Of a stretch of DNA of 8,508 nucleotides, positions 5,259 through 8,508 are shown piece by piece. The DNA comes from Thalassospiraceae bacterium (GTDB lineage Bacteria > Pseudomonadota > Alphaproteobacteria > Rhodospirillales > Magnetovibrionaceae): assembly GCA_030638205.1 (NCBI GenBank), contig DAOWFB010000006.1:1-8508 (forward strand), in the 5' to 3' direction. Below the pieces are notes generated by a model, which saw nothing but the letters and a program-made list of their open reading frames with translations, was not told the origin of the DNA and did no database searches. Every line of letters begins with the position of its first letter. The first letter of the stretch is position 1. A program made the translations under genes and the position numbers.

Positions 5259-8200
5259 TTAAGAAAATTTTTCGCCCTTAATCCATTCTTTGTAAAATGA
5301 AATAAATTTTTCACCCGAAAGCGGCCTGCTGATATAATACCCTTGAATTTCATCACAGCCATATTCTCTTAGAATATCTAGCTGTTCAATTGTTTCGACG
5401 CCTTCGGCTATTAATTTGCGGTTAAGTGTTTTTCCCATATTGATAATTGTGCGAATAATTTCTGCGTCGTCTTGATTGGTGGCAATATCAGAAACAAAAG
5501 ATCTATCAATTTTAATCGTATCAATTGGAAATTTCTTAAGATAGCTAAGCGATGAATAACCGGTACCAAAGTCATCCATCGACACATGAATTCCAAGCTC
5601 ATGAATTGCATTTAATGCCGCTACTATATTAGGCGCATCCGTCATCAGCATGCTTTCCGTAATCTCGACTTCAAAATATTCATGAGAAACATTCGTATCC
5701 ATTAATGTATTTTCAACAACGTCGACGAATGTTTTTTCACGAAGCTGTCTTACGGAAAGATTTACCGCCATTTTCATCGGTGGTATACCCTGCCTTAACC
5801 ATTCATTGTGTTGCTTGAAGGATGTGCGCATAGCCCATTCACCAACCTCAACAACCAACCCGCTTTCTTCAAGGATTGGTATAAATACATCCGGGGTTAC
5901 ATTTCCAAGTTCTGGATTATTCCAACGCATCAAAGCTTCAACCGCGGTAATTGAATTGCTTTTCAGGTCCATTTTGGGTTGATAAAAAAGCGATAACTCG
6001 CCATTTTCAAGGGCCTTAATTAATCCGTTTTTAATAACCATCCGTTCTTTTACCTGCGCATTCATGTCTGCGGTAAAGTACTGGTAATTGGCCTTGCCCT
6101 CATCCTTGGCCTTGTACATAGCGGCATCAGCATTTTTAAGAAGTTCTTGTGATGTGGTCGCGTCATCAGGGAAAATGGTTATGCCTATGGATGCAGAAAC
6201 AAAAGACTCATGACCGGAAATAATAAACGGTTTTGCAAGCGCATCAAGGCTACGTTGGGCTACAATGGGTGCGTTTCTAAGGTCATCAAGGTTAGGCATG
6301 GTTATGGTGAACTCATCACCGCCAAGCCTTGCAACCGTATCACCGGTACGAACACAATGGCCGAGCCTTTCCGCCGCCTCTTTTAAAAGCTCATCGCCAT
6401 AATCGTGGCCAAGAGTGTCGTTCACAAGCTTGAAACCATCCAAATCGATAAACAGCAAGGCTAGTTTTTTATTTGAACGCGCCATGGTTGGTATAGATTG
6501 ATTAAGACGATCAATAAACAGCGACCTATTGGGAAGTCCGGTTAATTTATCGTAATTCGCTTGATAAAGTATGCGTTCCTCATCCTGTTTTCGCTTTGTT
6601 ATGTCCGCCACAACCGCTGCGAATTGCCTGACTTCTCCTAAATTTCCTATTATCGCAGTAATGGAAAGTCGTTCGGCATATTCTTCGCCATTTTTTCGTT
6701 TGTTCCAAAACTCCCCACTCCACCTGCCTCTGCTTTCAATTCCCGTCCACATTTCTTCAAACATTTCTCCGCTACTACAAAGTGCGGCGTGATTGGTTGG
6801 GTGCTTGCCAACAACCTCACTTGGATTATATCCGGTTATGTCTGTATAGGCTGGGTTAACGGAAATAATTCTAAATTCGGGATCAATAATAATTACACCT
6901 TCATTTAGGTTTTCTATTACCTGCGCAGCAAGACGCAACCTTCCTTCGGCTTGTTCGCGTACAACAATTTCTTGTGTTAGTTCTTTGGTGCGGTCCTTGA
7001 CGCGCGCTTCCAATTGTTCGTTAGCAAGGCGAATTTCTTTTTCCGCCTCTTTGCGATCCGTAATATCGCGCATAATGCCGGTAAAAAACTTTCGTTTACC
7101 GTGCGTTAATTCTGTAACGGACAACTCCAGCGGAAATTCAGTTCCGTCTTTTTTGCGCCCACATTCCTCGCGCCCACGAACGCCAATAATTGTTGATATG
7201 TTGCCATCTTTATATCCACTCATATATTTTTCGTGGAAAGTCTCATGTTTTGAGCTAATCAAGATATTTATATTTTTACCAATTGCTTCTTCTGCGCTAT
7301 GGCCAAATATGGTTTCAGCAGCTTTATTGAATGCAATTATTTTTCCCTTTTCATTAATTGTAACAATTGCGTCAGCAACGGTGTTTAATATCCCGTGCAA
7401 TCTTTTTTCTCTATCGTGCAGCGCTGCTGCGGTACTTACTCTATCTGTTACATCGCGGGCTTCGATCATTATTTGACCATCACCAATATCGTGGGCAGTT
7501 ACCTCTACGTCTATTATTGCTGCATCTGCTTTTAGAAACTTTACGTGAACAGCTTCGTTGGATTCAATCAAGCTATTCATACTTAATTTAAATACGTTTT
7601 GATAATCTGGGTGAACGATTGTTAGAAAATATTTTCCGGCCAATGAAAATGACATGTCGTGGCCAAGCATTTTTGAACCAGCTTCGTTAGCAAGAAGAAT
7701 ATACCCCTCACCATCAAGAACGCAGTTCATGGCTTGGGATGAATTAAACAAGTGTTTGTACATCTCGCCAGTCATTTTTGCATCACGCCGCCATGCAATT
7801 TCACGCGATGCATCACGCATTCTTACGACTAAATAGTCGCCGCTTTTGTCGTTAAAGGGTATAGAGCAAACTGAGGCAGAAAATTTATTACCTTTGGCGG
7901 CAATAAATTCAATAAGGGTTTCTATGCCATTGGTTGCGGAGCCAGAAAGAACAGGAACAGAAACTGAAAGCTTGCTCGGTTCAACAAAGTCAGCAAGGTG
8001 ATGTTTTTTTGCTTCACTAATATTTTTCAAACCCAGCATCTCAATGCCTGAACCATCAACATCAACTATTTTTCCATCGTGTAACAAAAATACACCTTCA
8101 TTCAATAGTGAAGAAGTAAATACGTCAGACCAGCCCCCATCGCCTTTATGTGATGCGGACAAAGCGAACGATGATGAAGATTTTTTATTAGGATTCTTGC

Positions 8201-8387
8201 CAATACTTTTTATAGTATTTTTATTTGCAGTTTTTTTACTTGTAGTTTTTTTAATGGCCTTTTTTGTCGTTTTGCTTGCTATCTTTTTGGCTGTTTTTTT
8301 GGCTGTTTTTTTACTCTTCGGGCGCGACGACCTAGCCACCTTTTTTCTGGTGGCTGATTTTACAGTCGATAAAGACTTCTTTGCCAA
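5259..8387 (-). CDS. PAS-rich GGDEF-EAL c-di-GMP synthase/phosphodiesterase with lysine-rich N-terminal tail
   Basis: A 1042-residue soluble protein with no membrane helix. Residues 1-82 are a Lys/Ala/Thr/Ser tail. Four PAS modules follow: about 85-195 (divergent), 205-316, 328-446 (FixL-like, ending RDITDRKEAEKE) and 487-600, with a probable coiled coil at 446-485. The GGDEF domain (about 605-772) has intact GGDEF (689-693) and an RxxD inhibitory site (680-683) five residues before it. The EAL domain (about 783-1040) keeps E817-A-L, N876, E908, D938-D939, K959, E995 and Q1015, so both activities look possible; such proteins often run mainly as one. The start is TTG at 8387, since an in-frame TAA lies 12 bases upstream, the first ATG codon is residue 117, and a GGGGGA is well placed. 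It is probably monocistronic. Targets and signals are unknown. Confidence 0.95.
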   Translation of the reverse strand: MAKKSLSTVKSATRKKVARSSRPKSKKTAKKTAKKIASKTTKKAIKKTTSKKTANKNTIKSIGKNPNKKSSSSFALSASHKGDGGWSDVFTSSLLNEGVFLLHDGKIVDVDGSGIEMLGLKNISEAKKHHLADFVEPSKLSVSVPVLSGSATNGIETLIEFIAAKGNKFSASVCSIPFNDKSGDYLVVRMRDASREIAWRRDAKMTGEMYKHLFNSSQAMNCVLDGEGYILLANEAGSKMLGHDMSFSLAGKYFLTIVHPDYQNVFKLSMNSLIESNEAVHVKFLKADAAIIDVEVTAHDIGDGQIMIEARDVTDRVSTAAALHDREKRLHGILNTVADAIVTINEKGKIIAFNKAAETIFGHSAEEAIGKNINILISSKHETFHEKYMSGYKDGNISTIIGVRGREECGRKKDGTEFPLELSVTELTHGKRKFFTGIMRDITDRKEAEKEIRLANEQLEARVKDRTKELTQEIVVREQAEGRLRLAAQVIENLNEGVIIIDPEFRIISVNPAYTDITGYNPSEVVGKHPTNHAALCSSGEMFEEMWTGIESRGRWSGEFWNKRKNGEEYAERLSITAIIGNLGEVRQFAAVVADITKRKQDEERILYQANYDKLTGLPNRSLFIDRLNQSIPTMARSNKKLALLFIDLDGFKLVNDTLGHDYGDELLKEAAERLGHCVRTGDTVARLGGDEFTITMPNLDDLRNAPIVAQRSLDALAKPFIISGHESFVSASIGITIFPDDATTSQELLKNADAAMYKAKDEGKANYQYFTADMNAQVKERMVIKNGLIKALENGELSLFYQPKMDLKSNSITAVEALMRWNNPELGNVTPDVFIPILEESGLVVEVGEWAMRTSFKQHNEWLRQGIPPMKMAVNLSVRQLREKTFVDVVENTLMDTNVSHEYFEVEITESMLMTDAPNIVAALNAIHELGIHVSMDDFGTGYSSLSYLKKFPIDTIKIDRSFVSDIATNQDDAEIIRTIINMGKTLNRKLIAEGVETIEQLDILREYGCDEIQGYYISRPLSGEKFISFYKEWIKGEKFS
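8286..8309 (-). repeat. Perfect 12-bp tandem duplication in the lysine-rich tail
   Basis: Two identical 12-base units encode KTAK-KTAK (residues 27-34), and a diverged third (KIAS) follows. Two runs of seven A (coding strand) fall within and beside them. The arrangement looks like the growth of an H1-like AKK repeat by short duplication. Confidence 0.7.
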
Positions 8388-8392
8388 GCTAG

Positions 8393-8398
8393 TCCCCC
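8393..8398 (-). promoter_or_regulatory. Ribosome-binding site supporting a TTG start
   Basis: GGGGGA on the minus strand lies five bases before the TTG at 8387. It is the strongest purine run in the leader. With the in-frame TAA just upstream, it fixes the start of the GGDEF-EAL gene. Confidence 0.6.
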
Positions 8399-8470
8399 GT
8401 TATTCCCCAGTCAGCTTAGGCGCCCCAAATTTAATTTACCCACAAAATAGCGTCTTAACTCAATGAATAA

Positions 8471-8500
8471 CATATATTTATTTTAAACGCCTGCTATCAA
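8471..8500 (-). promoter_or_regulatory. Weak candidate promoter of the GGDEF-EAL gene
   Basis: TTGATA (minus strand, 8500-8495) and TATATG (8476-8471) are 18 bases apart and would start transcription near 8464, giving a leader of roughly 77 bases. The -10 match is poor and the segment is AT-rich. I see no gene or other signal in 8399-8508. Confidence 0.2.
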
Positions 8501-8508
8501 GGCAAAAA

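Noticed and set aside
3328..8387. A linked nucleotide-second-messenger cluster (cNMP protein plus GGDEF-EAL protein)
   Set aside because: The genes are in separate transcription units with an ACT regulator on the opposite strand between them, and the messengers differ. Proximity alone is not enough.
8044..8466. Plus-strand open frame encoding a Phe/Leu/Val-rich, membrane-like protein
   Set aside because: It is the reverse complement of the lysine-rich tail: AAA/AAG codons read backwards as Phe/Leu. It has no ribosome site or family match.

Overview
The window reads as an ordinary chromosomal segment of an alphaproteobacterium with moderately low GC by eye. The best taxonomic clue is the left end, where sdhE and mfd lie divergent from recG, an order I know from many alphaproteobacteria. 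The downstream DUF502 membrane protein, the lone cNMP-binding domain and the DUF2927 secreted protein fit the same group. Genus and family cannot be told from the sequence. I see no rRNA, tRNA, CRISPR array, insertion sequence, phage gene or attachment site. No gap longer than about 125 bases lacks a gene.

Layout. Bases 1-456 (minus) hold the start of mfd (cut by the window edge) and complete sdhE, probably one transcript. Bases 510-2645 (plus) are recG, which converges on DUF502 with six bases between the stop codons and a palindrome over both stops. Bases 2652-3678 (minus) hold a small cNMP-binding protein followed by DUF502, 16 bases apart and probably co-transcribed. Bases 3799-4572 (minus) encode an exported DUF2927 protein. 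It shares an AT-rich divergent promoter region with a tandem-ACT (GcvR-like) regulator at 4642-5226 (plus). Bases 5259-8387 (minus) encode a 1042-residue soluble PAS-PAS-PAS-PAS-GGDEF-EAL protein with a TTG start and a histone-H1-like lysine-rich tail.

Functions. RecG and Mfd handle stalled forks and stalled RNA polymerase, and SdhE flavinylates succinate dehydrogenase. The ACT protein probably senses an amino acid, and the GGDEF-EAL protein makes or degrades c-di-GMP in response to its PAS inputs. Apart from the conserved sdhE-mfd/recG block, I see no pathway tying these genes together, and I found no clear new defence or metabolic system.

The most unusual signal is a recurring tendency to short tandem duplications. 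There is a 15-bp unit (four copies) in recG, a 12-bp unit (3.75 copies) in the ACT gene, a 12-bp unit (two copies) in the GGDEF-EAL tail, an 18-bp duplication over the DUF2927 start codon, and 10-bp and 18-bp duplications upstream of the cNMP gene. All those inside genes are multiples of three. Two put glycine-rich linkers into otherwise conserved housekeeping folds. Other points worth checking are a FixL-like PAS domain with a candidate heme histidine, a degenerate zincin-like motif in DUF2927, a Cys replacing the Arg of the SdhE RGxxE motif, and two genes that may be translated from leaderless mRNAs.
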